This document shows, in pieces, positions 46,072 through 59,000 of a DNA stretch of 64,000 nucleotides. This DNA is from Meandrina meandrites. Lineage: Eukaryota > Cnidaria > Anthozoa > Scleractinia > Meandrinidae. The notes beneath the pieces are model-generated. The model worked only from the letters and a program-made list of their open reading frames with translations, had not been told where the DNA came from and ran no database searches. Every line of letters starts with the position of its first letter. Position 1 is the first letter of the stretch. The stretch covers positions 49,425,150 to 49,489,149 of the forward strand of contig OY855903.1 in assembly GCA_963693305.1 (NCBI GenBank), in the 5' to 3' direction. Position numbers and translations under genes: made by a program.

Positions 46072-46330
46072 GCGAGGATGGCGCAGTGGTGAGAGCACTT
46101 GCCTCCTACCAATGTGGCCCGGGTTCGATTCCCGGACCCGGCGTCATCTGTGGGTTGAGTTTGTTGTTGGTTCTCGTCCTCGCTCCGAGGGTTTTTTCTA
46201 CGGGTTCTCCGGTTTTCCTCCCTCCGCAAAAATCAACACTGCTAAATTCCAATTCGATCTGGAACTGTCCTACGTCTTATACATGAGCCTCTGGCTCGGA
46301 CCTCGTCCCACGTATGGACATTAAAATTGT
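46072..46330 (+). repeat. tRNA-derived SINE, family 2
   Basis: A box GGATGGCGCAGTGGTGAGAG and B box CCGGGTTCGATTCCCGG with tRNA-like spacing, followed by a non-tRNA body (GTTTGTTGTTGGTTCTCGTC...CTCGGACCTCGTCCCACGTA) and an A/T-rich tail. The body continues past the head, so this is a SINE and not a functional tRNA gene. Confidence 0.85.
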
Positions 46331-47000
46331 ATTTACATTTTTTTTTTTTACATTTACAAAGCATAAGCACTATGTTTGAAAGGCTTACTTGCACCGGCTC
46401 AATCTCGCACTCTTAGCTTCTTCGATCTGAAAGTCTGCGATATCTCGGCCAGGGAAGGTGGTGTCGGTAATTTAAAAGCTTCACGGCAGTGCCAACATGA
46501 ATTAACTTTTATAGCTGTACAATTATCTATGAACTTCACATCATCAAAGGAGTTTTCGTTTGCCGGAACAAAATTCCCCCAGTTTACTCTGTAGACGAAC
46601 AACTTTTGTTTCCTCTTAATTGTTCCGTGTGTTTTGACGACACATGGCCTCTCCCCCGCAAAATCATCCACTGAAACATATAGCATTATGTCTTGCGTGT
46701 GTACAAGAGCACATATCGTGATTTTTAAAGGCACGTTAACATTCGTGTCTGTTAATCAATCTAAAGCCCTTCATGCAAGACTTGCCAATCAAAGCCGAGA
46801 AGAAAACAATGAGAGATATTCAAGTCAGTAAATAACCACACATGCAACGTCAAATTTGTTTAATTGACACACAACCAGGAAATCGACGATCGCGCTGAGA
46901 GAGTAAACTACATGTAGTCGGCAAACAAGAGCCAGCAGTATCATTTTGTCCGGGCACTAAAATACGTCTGCGATATTGAGTTGCCCGGTTGTGCGATACC

Positions 47001-50000
47001 ATGCCGTATTTCACGTTGAATAACCCAGTGCCGCTGAAAACGTAAGTAGTTGTTGAAATTGTTTGTGTCGTAAAAAGTAGTCTGACTTTCCAACGCCGTC
47101 AAACTGTTGAAGGTTATAAAAATAATTTCTAAATGACATGCGAAGTTCGATGAAAATTGAGCCCAATATTGTCTTTCGAGTCACCGTATGGTTGTTAAGG
47201 GCTTGTTAAGACACGGTGAAATTATCACGAGAAATATGGAATTTTATGTTTGTAATACTCAAAGGGGTGTATACGGTGTAATTCTGTTACTTTATCCATG
47301 GCTAATCGTTTATATCCAGCAGTTTTGTTACAATTTCTTGTCGCTGTTTTGAATTGTTTATTTGCGTGACTGAACGGGATGAGCGTCTTGGTGCGTTCAG
47401 CTGAATTAAAATTCGTCACAATTGCAACACAGTGTTTTTTCGTTAGTTCATTCGCAAGTCCTTATTTTTCGGCTATATTTTTACGAGGATTTATCTTAAT
47501 ATCAAGCGTTATATTTTGTAGCCTTATCGCATTAGTGTTTCAAGATTATTTTTCGTTTTTCGGCTAAACAACATACGACCAGTTATGACTCCGCGAAATT
47601 ATTATTCACGAACGGTTCGTGATCACGCGAGAGTTGTTTAAATTGAACAGCAACTGTAAATAGTTCCCATTTTCTCTTAAAATAGTTTTAATATGGTGTA
47701 GTAAGTGAGAGATCGTGTCTTGTTCGCTAAAATAAGGCGATAACATTCGAGCTAAATGAAAGGAAATGGGCTTTGATAGCTTACAGCATTAATTTATGCG
47801 CATATTAATTTCGGAACGTGTCGTCAAATGCTTGAAGTTGAAATTTATGCAGGTCGACTCTTTTTTTTTTAGCAAAGTATTGTTTCACAGGGTCACATGG
47901 AGGTAAATTTGAGCGAAGTGTTTAATTACAGGTTGTTTGAACCATAAAATAACGACAAAACGCATTTGTCATACAATACAACAAAACAAGTTCTTTTTTC
48001 AGGCTAACCAAGTTGAACGGATTTACGCAGCGCTAGTTAAATTACTTTTGAAGTACGTAAATAAACTCGACTCAAACCGGTTTCCTTTAAAAATAACTAT
48101 CGACAATAAACTGATATGCATGACCAAAGTCTTCGTGAAAAGGTTTTGTTGTCTTTACGGTATTTTCCCGGGAAATGACGTAATCACAACAGCGCTGTTA
48201 AAATACCGCTCGCTGATTGGCTATCGCCATGGCGGTGGAGAAATATACAAAGTTGAATTATGGGAAGCTCTCTTTGAAAGCGACTCCTCGATTTTTTTTG
48301 TTGTGTATCTGATAAATATCGCGTTTTTAATGGGCACAAAGCGCCTGTGTTCACGCTGATTTTCCACCAATGGATTCCAAACAAACGGCGGTTTGCTTTT
48401 ATCGCCAGCGATCGGTGCAATGACGAAGGGAAGCCTTTCAGATGGCCATTGTACGCGTGTACACAGAACCAGAAATTACATGAGACACTACTACGATTGT
48501 ACTTCAAGGCTCTTTTCCGATGGAAGGTGCATAGAATATCAGATCACTCTACGCGAATTTCCTGTTTCACAATTCACGTTTACTAGTTGTATCCTCTTGC
48601 AGTTTCCTCTTAATATCAGTTTTGCTTTGTGTTCTTAGGGCTGATGACTACCTGAACGAACTTTTCTTAAATGCAGCGAAGGTCAGTCCATGAATCATTT
48701 CGAATTCGTATACGGTAGCTTATTGTTTTGTCTGTGTATTCGTGTCAATGCGATTCTGACAAATTTTCACGACCTCTCTTCGCAGAATGGAGACTACGAG
48801 AGAGTACAGAACTTCCTCGCTCGCACGTCGAGAAATGCGGTAAGCGAGACGGCAAATGAACACAAAACCGATAACTTCAGCAATGATGTATAAATTACAA
48901 CGTAGTTCCTTGATTGAAAAGAACCGCCGTAGTTGCATTGTAAGATTAAGCTTATATACATGTAGATCACCTGTTATGTTTTCTTATGCAAGCAGTGCTT
49001 TCTGTGATACTGCATATAAACGTGTGCTTCTGTCGAACTTGATTTTTATTAGTCTGTTAACGTGGATGCAAAAGACAAGGAAGGTGGTTACACGGCGGTC
49101 ATGCTCGCGACACTGAACGAACATCAGAAGGTAAAACAAAGATCATTAGAAGCCAATATTAAATTTGCCATCAATTAACATTATTGATGAGTAGTAGTAC
49201 TATTTTGAATCTTTCGAGATACTATAAATAAATCCTTATTTCTGTTTTAGAAATATTATAGAAACGAGAGGGTGATTTAATCTGCTGGAGGCGAAAATTG
49301 TTTACACAAGTACTTCACCAAACTTCCACAAGTGTTTCCCACCGTGCTACGGAAACATCAGGAGGCGTTTTTTGTTATTACAATTCCTCTTATAAAATAA
49401 ACCCAACAACAATTATTTGTTATTGCCTGTCGATTTTTGTCATCAAATTGTAACAAGTTTTCAGTGGTGTGACATGAGATAAGCGAAAACTAATATACCT
49501 TCTGCTTAACCCTGTACTGACACCTACACTCGTGAAAGAAATTTAGACTCCAAAAAAGTGTCAGAACAAAAACAAATGAGACAGTGAGACCCAAGAAATT
49601 TCGCTTAAATTTTGTGATCTCAACCCAATATTATTCCCCTTATGGCTTAAGGTGATGGCAAGCGACTGGACACGTTGTGGCAGACACATATGTTGCTCAT
49701 GATGTTTTCTTGAGCAAGCAAACAGGGAAACATTTGTTTCAGACACAGAATGTTTCTGAAAGAAATCAGAAACATTTTTGTGTCTCAGACACAAATTTTG
49801 TGTCCGCAACAAATGTTGAATGCGGGGGAAAACAGGGAAACAAAATTTGTGTCCGCCACAAAGTGGCCGCAACATTGTGTCCTCATTTACCACCACTTTT
49901 AGTTATGTGTACAGTGAACTTATTACAGTTAATAAAATTTGGACATCATGTTCTGTACACAGGTGGTGTCACTCTTGCTTAATTATGGAGCAGACATAAC

Positions 50001-53000
50001 TTTGTGTAACAACAGAGGGCAGTCAGTTCTGGATTTTGCTTCAGACTCAATGAGGCCCCTACTTCTGGGTATGTAAGCAATTTACAATTCTGATGTCAAT
50101 TTTACTTTTTAATAAAAAAAAGTAAGTAGGAGTACAGAATGGTAAATTCAAGACTTTACAAGACTGCAAGACCTTGTTTCAAAATTCAAGAGACCAAGAC
50201 TAGTTAGCATTTCTGTTAGATCTGAGCCTGAGACACCACGATTCAAAAATCTGAACCAAAGACTTTACAATCTGCAGCTCTCTGTTTTGTAGTTAGGTTA
50301 TTAACTTTTAGGCATTCAGTCTTTGTTTTGCTGTCGTTGTTGCCATTGTTTTGTCACGGTGCATACAGATTTTCATCTAGTTTGAAAACTTTTGCTTGGT
50401 TTGCGAGACTCCACTTGAGACTCAAATTTCAAAATTCAAGATTCTGAGACCAGCATTATTTTTTGTGAGCTCAAGATTCTGAAGCCTTAGTTTAGTTTAT
50501 GATTCAGAGATTTTGTGACTCACCTAAAATTTGCCTGGACCCATAATTTTTCAAGGACCATTCTTTACCCTATAATTAGTGAGTAAAGTAATATTAATTA
50601 AATTTGAAAAAGTGAAGGACAACAAATTAACAAACCAACGGAGAAACAAAGATATTTACAACTCTTACAAGTAAATACCATAAAAAAGTTAAAGTTCTAA
50701 AAGAAATGATGTGTTAAGATTAAGCAGCCTTTCCCGATAAATAGCTAGTACCGTACAAAATTTATATAATTTAATTTATACATATGCATTTACCTTTTTT
50801 TGGTTGATTTTCAGGTTCTGTTGCAAGACAAGGTAAGTTCAGCTCAGTATTAATTAGATTAATTTGTAAAAATCACATTTTATTTTTTCTTCATTCATTT
50901 ATTTTTTTATTTGTTCATAATTTGTTTAATTTGTTTTTTTTTATTTTGTGCACAGGGTATTCATCTCGCCATTTGCTACAGGCAGCCTGGCAAGGAAATG
51001 TTCAACTGGTGAAGAAGTTGTTGGTAAGGAGCTAATCTGTAATAACAAAATTCTGAAACATTTTTTTATGTTATTGATAATTGTTAACAACATGATCATG
51101 ACCAGCAAAAGTTAAAGTCAGAAAAGATAATCTAATTTTGCTGAATTGGCTTTAAAAATCTCTTTCAGGCATCTAAGTCTATGCTGGATGTGAACTGTAA
51201 AAATGCAGATGGTTTCACACCTCTTCTTTTGGTCACAAGAGATTTAACCCTCTTTGAGAAAAGTAAGAGTAAATAAACATAAACTTTTATATGTTACACG
51301 TATGCCAAGTTTTAAAATAAAAATTATTTGGTTTTGGTTATATCGTTTTATCAAATAGTTTAATGAGCTTTCTTTTTCCTTGTTTATATTGCCTATTTTG
51401 ATTTCTTTTTCCTTGTTTATATTGCCTATTTTGATTTTACTACATGTATGCAATTATCAGTGCACGTGATAATTAAAAGTTCTATGTGTTATATTAATTA
51501 CTTATAATGACCATGAAAAATTTAATCTGATTGAATCACTGTAGTTGAAAGAGCTGTTATGGAGAGTGGCTACCACCCAGTGGAAGTTGTCAAGGAGCTG
51601 ATAAGTCACAAAGCGTAAGTCACTATAATTTTAACAAAGGAGTTGCAGTCATACCCAAATTGTACATACTGTACAGTACTGCAGGTGCAGTGAACTCCGG
51701 ATGTCTTGGACCTCCACAGAAAAATATTAAATATTAATTGGATTAAAAAATTTGGAAGGGAAAGGACTTTTGGTTTATGTTGTCAGGAGGTACAAAAACC
51801 TGGTATTCCAATTAGTATACATTGTATACTGATTGTGAAAAAAAAAAAAAGAAAAGAAATATTAAATAATTGTTGCAACTTCTGTTAGGCCTCTGGGGTG
51901 TGCCCTTAGGGTTGTATTCCATGCTGTACATGTAGTACTTGAAAATATGAAGAAAAGAAAAGCTGTATTTAAAATTGTAATTTACTTGCTTAGCTTGTGA
52001 GGGATTAACTCATTTTGTCATAAATTTATTAGTGATTGTGGTGCAAAGGACAGTGAAGGGAAAAGACCTCTTCACTTTGCAGCTCATGGAAAAGGAAGCT
52101 ATGCCAGAGATGTTGTCGATGTCCTGATAGAGAACGGTGCAAGCGAAATCGGTAAGTCAACTACTGATGTGTAATGTAGCACCATACAGCATTCCTGTAG
52201 GTCTGCAATGTAAGCATACTTAGATTTACAGTGTGTTAATGAAAGAAAAGAACTCAATCAAGGATCTGCAATCCCTATCCCTGTCTGTCTGCCTGCTGCC
52301 TGCCTGTTTGTCTGTCTGTTTGTTGGTCTGCCTCTCTGTATATTGCAGTCCACTTAGTAAAAGTGACAAAGGGTGGTCCTGCCAACAGGATTGTCAGAAG
52401 TACATGTAGCTGGCTTCCATAAAAAGATAACTGCCTTCTTTGAACATCAGTTGGCTACTATGCATGGCAGTTGTTTACGAGAGATACCAGTGTTTTGTTT
52501 TTAAAAGAGCTCAGCCTACTTTACAAACTCAGCCATTTACATGTACACTTAAAGATGTTCTGACAACCCTGCCTCAACATGTTACACAAAGAAAAAAAAT
52601 TTGACTTAACCATTGTTAAATCATGCTGGTTTTAAGCTGATAATGTATTGCCACCAGTGAAATAATTTGATTGGGTATTATGTAGTGTCCTAAATTTAAT
52701 CATTTTTTTTTTTTCATTTTTGCTAACAGATGTGCCAGACAGATTTAGCAACTCCCCCCTACACTGGGCAACCAAAGAGGACAATCAGCCTATTCTTTTA
52801 GCTCTTATCAAGGGAGGAGCAAATGTCAATGCCAAAGGACATATTGGGAAGACTCCCCTCCACATAGCTGTAAGTATATTGCCGTTTGTCAAATGTTTGT
52901 TTGTTTTACATTTAAAGATGGCCGTACTTTTTATTAAAATACTTCAGGCTTCACATGGATTTGAAGGAGCATCTGACACTCTTCTTTATCACGGGGCTGA

Positions 53001-56000
53001 TGTTACAATAACAGACGACAATGGTAGGTTCGCTTGATTATCCATTGGATTAAAAAAAAAATTTATACACCATTTTTACTGGTATATGCCATTTTCTCAT
53101 GTAATTTGGAGTACAATTAAAACCAATTACTGTAATAAGTAAACATAACAAGCTAACTAGTGCATGTTTTCCAAGGTTTCATTTCAGCAGCATGCATTTG
53201 CCTCGAGTTTTAATTGGTTCACTGGATCAAGTCGGTGTCCAGCTTTGCGATTGGCCAGAGTGATTACTCAATTGACCAGTTTTGATTTTACAACATTCTT
53301 CTCAAAAAGATGATGGCAAAATTACCAGATACCAGCAATAGGCCATTTCCGAGTTGCCCTTTGCCTCAGTTTCAAAACGAGTCTACATGCGAAACCATTG
53401 AAATGAAAATGAGTTTGATTTGCATGAAAATGGACGTGAAGGTGAAACTCATTTTCATATGAATGGTTTCGCACGTAGACTCATTTTGAAACAGAGGCAA
53501 AGAGTAACTCGGAACTGGCCTATTAAGTTTACTTGTACTTGTTCTCTTGTGGTGACCTAAGCAAAGTTGCGGAGTGTACTGCATGAACTTCCAGTTTTCC
53601 ACCTTGTTGATTCAGGTACACATGTAGTGATTGTCATCCCTATACATGTAAATGTTATTTGCCATGCAGGTCTGTCACCTGTTGATGTCGCAAAAGGCAG
53701 AAGAGTTCAAGTGGTGCTAAAAGGTAAGTACTGGGCTTTGTTTTATGTTTTGCTGTCGACGAGCATAAAATAATTTACTTTACCAGGGCATTCATTTTAG
53801 ATTTGAAACCCGGCGAACTTCAAAGAAGCTATAAAATACACTGCTTTAGGAAATTATAGAAATACATGTATGGTGTGTACAAATAGACAAGTATTCAGCA
53901 TAACAGTATATCCCAGTTGTAAGCACTCTACTATACAAAAATAGCATAAAAGAAACAAAAGCAATATGACACCAAAATGCGATTCTCACTGAGTCACATT
54001 TTTTAACCCTACATAAAAACAGGTTTAGAATAAACGTAAAACAAATTAAATAGATGCTCTATTTTCCTTAGCAGATAAATGGGAATAGAATTTAATTTGG
54101 TTTGATTAAAATAGCATGAAAATAGGTGTGATAGTAGCAAAATAGTCATAAACTAGAAATAAGATAGGGTTGTTTTTGTAAGGGTGAAAAGAATGGCTGG
54201 TTAGTAAGAGGTCTTCGGATTGCAATGCACGTTCAGCTTTTGCTTTCTGTTTTCTTTATAGATGCTTGGGCAGAACAAACCAAAAATAATAAACATCACT
54301 CCAAGAGGATCTTGTCCGGTAAAATCTCAATGACATTAATTTCACGAAATTTCTGTAATGCATGTAGGAAATTGAACGTTTAAACGAATCTAACCACGAT
54401 TCAACTGTTCTACGGCCGTTTTCAAGTTTTTATGCTCGAAACGTCATTTTCAGCGTTCGTTTTTATTGCAGCTTTATTTAAAAAATCTTGTTGGTTCTCA
54501 TGAAAACATTAACAGGAAAAAAGTGTTGTTGTTGATGACATTTCGTTTCAACTTTCAGTCCTCTAAAAGTTAGAAAGCATGAAGAAAAACAGCATAACCT
54601 AATCAACTGAGGATGTTGAAATTTAAGGTTACCGTATACCTTTGGGGGTGTCTCGCGTCTAAACGATATAGCGCAGTCGGAATAAATTGTAGACAGCTAA
54701 AACCCTATATCAAATTAAAGCTTATTGAGCTGGCTTTCAATCTATAAAAAACATTTTGTAGTAGAATGAAATGTCAATCTTTTAGGAACCTCGAAACACG
54801 AGCGCCTCAGTCGCCTTTTGAAGGCTACAAGTCAAAGCGAATTTTGTATTTCGCTAATTTGATTTGTTCTTTGGTTTCCGGACCCCAAGCGCTAAGAAAA
54901 TGTGTCGGCGTTTTGTCATATTCAGTTGCAATAAAAAGATACAAGACATTTCGCAAATAGGGCTAAAACAAACGGGAGTGATCATACAAAAATCGCTTCA
55001 GTAGAAAAAGTATACAAAAATAAAAAAATCGCCGACACGTTTTTGTTATTAACATGTTAAACTAGCTGCTCGCCAAATTTGACGTAGAGGGGGCAAATTC
55101 CCTTGGAGTTGTAGCTCTTTAAAGTGTGACGTTCAAAGCGAAAAATTGATTTCAGAAAACAGCGCTTAAAAAATATCTTGCAATGTAAACAAACGCCGCC
55201 CACATGAAGCTTGCAACACCTTCTCGAATAACAAGGCCAATCAGAGCGCGAGAATGGCGGCTGTCGTGATACTTCCCGCGAAAACCGTCTCGGTTGAGTG
55301 CATACACGTCATATGAGTGTCACTCTAAAGAAGAATTTTTACTTCCGGTCAAAAACGAAATATGCTCATTTCTCCGCCGATATTCACTCTTTTTCAAAAC
55401 TTTTTTTTTTTTAAATGAAAGATCACACGTGGACTATTGCTTGGATGTAAAAATCCGATTTCGTGAAAAATTGTCAATCTGAAGGTATACGGTAACCTTA
55501 AGTAAAGTCGCGAAGTCTGCAATTGTCGGCACAACCTCTTTAATTTATTAAAATATATTATTTCATAATTGTTGTAGCACCAGTTCCACCTCACGTTCAA
55601 CAAGACTCGGTTCATGATCAAAGCCCAGAATTGACTGAACAGAAGACAGAGGCAGTACAGGTAAAACGCTGTCAGAAAATTGCCTTTCAGTTTGCAATTC
55701 TCTAAATTAAGTACTCGGCATCTGTACTTTACCATACTTTGCGTACCGTAATGATTTGATTTAGCGCCCGGGGCGCTTATTTACTTTTGGCACCTCAAGG
55801 GAGGGCGCTTATTCGAGACAGGGCGCTTATTCGGGACAGGGCGCTTATTTAATTTTTTGAGAAACAACCAGATGTTCAAAACAAAACTTTATAAAATATT
55901 AAAGTAACTAATAATGACAGAAACTGTAACAGTAACAAACTGTTGAAAGTTCAGTTACTTTTAAAAGAACTCTTCATTTTAGCAGTAGATATATACATAT

Positions 56001-59000
56001 ACGGTACGGTGAATGTTCATGAGTTTATCCACGGTACTTAACAATAACAAAAACTGTAAGAATGTGTGGCGCTTATTAGAATGGGGGCGCTTATTGGAAT
56101 AGGGGCGCTTATTTACAAAAACACATTCGAATGGGGGCGCTTATTCGGAAGGGGGCGCTTATTGGAAGGAGGGCGCTAAATCGAATCATTACGGTAATTC
56201 TTACCTATATATGACTTCCTAGATACGTGAAGTGTGGCTGGCATTCACTGTTGCCATTTTACGTGTGTACAAATTTCAGAAAGTTATAAGTTGAAGAGAA
56301 AAGAGAAACATCAGTGTTTTAATTTTGCTGCGTTGTCATTATGTTGTAGGAGGAAACTGTTCGGATCAGTACTGCTCCGCCACAAGGAGTTGAAAGCAGT
56401 AAGTTAAAAAATAATGATTGAAAAAAAAACCCTCTGTGATTACAAGTTTGTATAAGTTTTTAAGCATTTTTCATGCACGCACTTGAAAATATGAGCTGAA
56501 AAATGTAATTCAAAGAAGAGCACTGAGTGATTGTTTTGGCTTTGTGTCACTTCAAAATAACTACAAACTTGTTCCTGTTCAAGTATTCACCCCAAACCAC
56601 GTTTTTACAAGTTTCTCTGTCATTGTCTCGTTGGTAACAATGCTCGTCTTGTGTTCTGTAGGAAAGCTAAGGAAAAGGTCTCAGAGTACGTTGACTGAAA
56701 AAGATACGTCAGTACTTGATGAAAGGTAGGATAGAAAGTATCGTTGTTTCCATAAAATAACTAATTTCTCCGTGCAATAACATGTATATTTTCAGCATGC
56801 ACAGTCACGTGAAAAGAGAATAAAGAAATTGTCAACAAGAAGGACGTTGTCTTGATGTCACTTTTTATTTATTTATTTTTTTCCAGAACCGGCGTTCCAG
56901 TTTCAAGGAAGATGTCCGATGTTCGCATGCCAAGAATTCCTTCAGCTCAGAAAAATGAGTTGTTGTCCCCAGGTTCCAAATCTAACTCTGTGTCTGCTGG
57001 TAGAGCGCAGTCTGGAAAACAAGATTTTACAGGTAAGTTCATTGAATAACCATATGACTATTTGCAGTGTATTTTTTCATCATGTTACTTTGTGGAAAGA
57101 CTTGAAGGTATTCTCATTTTTATTTAGTTCCAGGAATAAAAGACATGCAAGCTTCAGTGGGCCTTCCAAGCTTGTCAGTTCTCAACATTGAGCTGAGGTA
57201 CATTAGGTATATATGTTTCTTTTATTTCTTTAGTCAAAATTATCCTGATGATGAATACTTTATAAGAAATGCATTACGCTGATAAACGCAAAGGCTTCTT
57301 TGACCTTGGACGAGTTTGACCAGTAAAACCAAATGACAGCGAAGTTGTGACCATAAAACAATAATAAGGTCTATTTTAAAATTCAACAAAAAATGGTTTG
57401 AATTTGACCATTTGCGTAAAGCTGCAAAGTAGCATGTGCAATCAAGCTCATTTCTTATCTCTTCCACAGAAATCTTCGCGGCGAGAAACAGGAATTACAT
57501 TCACGGAACAGGAAGACCTCATCCCAGCTGCCTTCGCCGCCTAACTTTCGCTTACGTCATCGACTCTCGAGCCCAGTCCTCACGTATCGACGAAAGATTT
57601 CTCCGCCAGGAACGCCTGACAAAGATGCGCGCCTGAGATCGTCTTCAACGAGTCAAGTCCGAAATTCAACGTGTAGGCTGGCATTACCTTCACGGGTACC
57701 CCCACTCAGTGGGAAAAGAGTCTTGACACCAGAGTTAAGATCGACAATAACACCAGAACTGGCGCAAGAGAATATCTCGTTTGTACCGGAAGTCGTAGAT
57801 CTCGGTACGTATGAGCCAGGAATGATTTCTTGATTTAACATTATTAGATGACATTTAAAGCTATACTTTCTAATGGTTAGCGCGCTGGACTCCGGGCGGT
57901 CTGGGTTCGAGCCCTGGCCAGGGCACTGCGTTGTGTTCTCGGGCAAGACACTTTACTCTCATAGTGCCTCTCTCCACCCAGGTGTATAAATGGGTACCGG
58001 CGAAATTAACTGCTGGGGGTAACCCTACGATGGACTAGCATCCCATCCAGTGGGGAGTAGAAATACTCCTAGTCGCTTCATGCTACGGAAACCGGGATAA
58101 GTTCCGGCCTGATGGGCCACTAGGCTCGTATACAGACTTTACTTTATTTACCTTTTTCAGTGTGGAAAACTTTTACTCTCGAATGTAAACATCGATCTCT
58201 GCCCCTTGTTCAATTCAGTAGCATTGGCCATGTTGAATAATCGCAGAACAGAATTAACAGCTAAGAGTGTTTTGCTGTATCCCCAAACTTCGCTCGCCGT
58301 AATTTTACTAACTCTGGAGGCAGAATGTGAATGCGAAAATTCTCCCTTCTTACCTCCATGCAGGAATAATATGATGGCAGGTCAGCGTGTGACGGTCACC
58401 CTGTCAAACTTGTCACGTCTTCGATTTGAGCTCATAACAAGGTAACAAATTCATTCTCTTGCTTTCTAGATCTGCTCAGGAAGGAAGGACTCCCTAGTGG
58501 GGTACCATCATCAGTGTTCTTATCAGAAGTAGGAGAAGTCACGCCTCCTCCGCCATCCCCACGCGCGGAGTCACGCTCCTCGAAAAGAAGTCAAGAAGAT
58601 GAACTCCTAGAACCGAGCCAGCCTCAAACGGCTGATGAAGCGGACATGACACGAACATTTACATCAATTCCACGCCCAACATTTTGGATACCGGTCGGTG
58701 AAAATGACAGTGAACAGAAAGAAATACCCGATGTTAAAAAAAATGGAGAATCGTCTTCAAATGGGACAAAATTTTACATCGATCTAAGCAACTTAGAGGC
58801 TCTGGCCTCGGGACAGTGTTCGTTATGCGGGACATCCCTTCCTGAGGGAACACCCGCGTCCAGGAGGGATTCGATTCCATCGACTCCCGACAAAGAACTA
58901 TGCAAGTCTTGCAAACCGCGTCGTGGCTCAAACGAAGACGTTTTCTGGATTCCATTTACCGAGAAGAGGAAAGCGTCTGCGGTGAAAGGTCTTAACGGTG

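Larger units (their letters stand above)
43728..47000. other. Intergenic spacer between KIF21 and MAP3K19
   Basis: Contains the KIF21 3'UTR, the transposon 44164-45216, a stretch with GTGTCCGTCTTATAGTAGGG-type repeat sequence (about 45830-46060), the SINE 46072-46330 and about 670 bp of presumptive MAP3K19 upstream DNA. A 111-codon minus-strand frame (46734 to 46399) has no recognised similarity and is not annotated. Confidence 0.6.

Noticed and set aside
46079..46150. Functional tRNA gene
   Set aside because: A and B boxes are good, but the sequence continues into a SINE body and I could not fold an intact acceptor stem.
46399..46734. 111-codon minus-strand frame upstream of MAP3K19
   Set aside because: Protein-like composition, but no recognised similarity, promoter or splice partner; left unannotated though a divergent transcript is possible.
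47937..48359. 140-codon + strand frame in MAP3K19 intron 1
   Set aside because: No domain, no in-phase splice connection to exon 2; likely chance.
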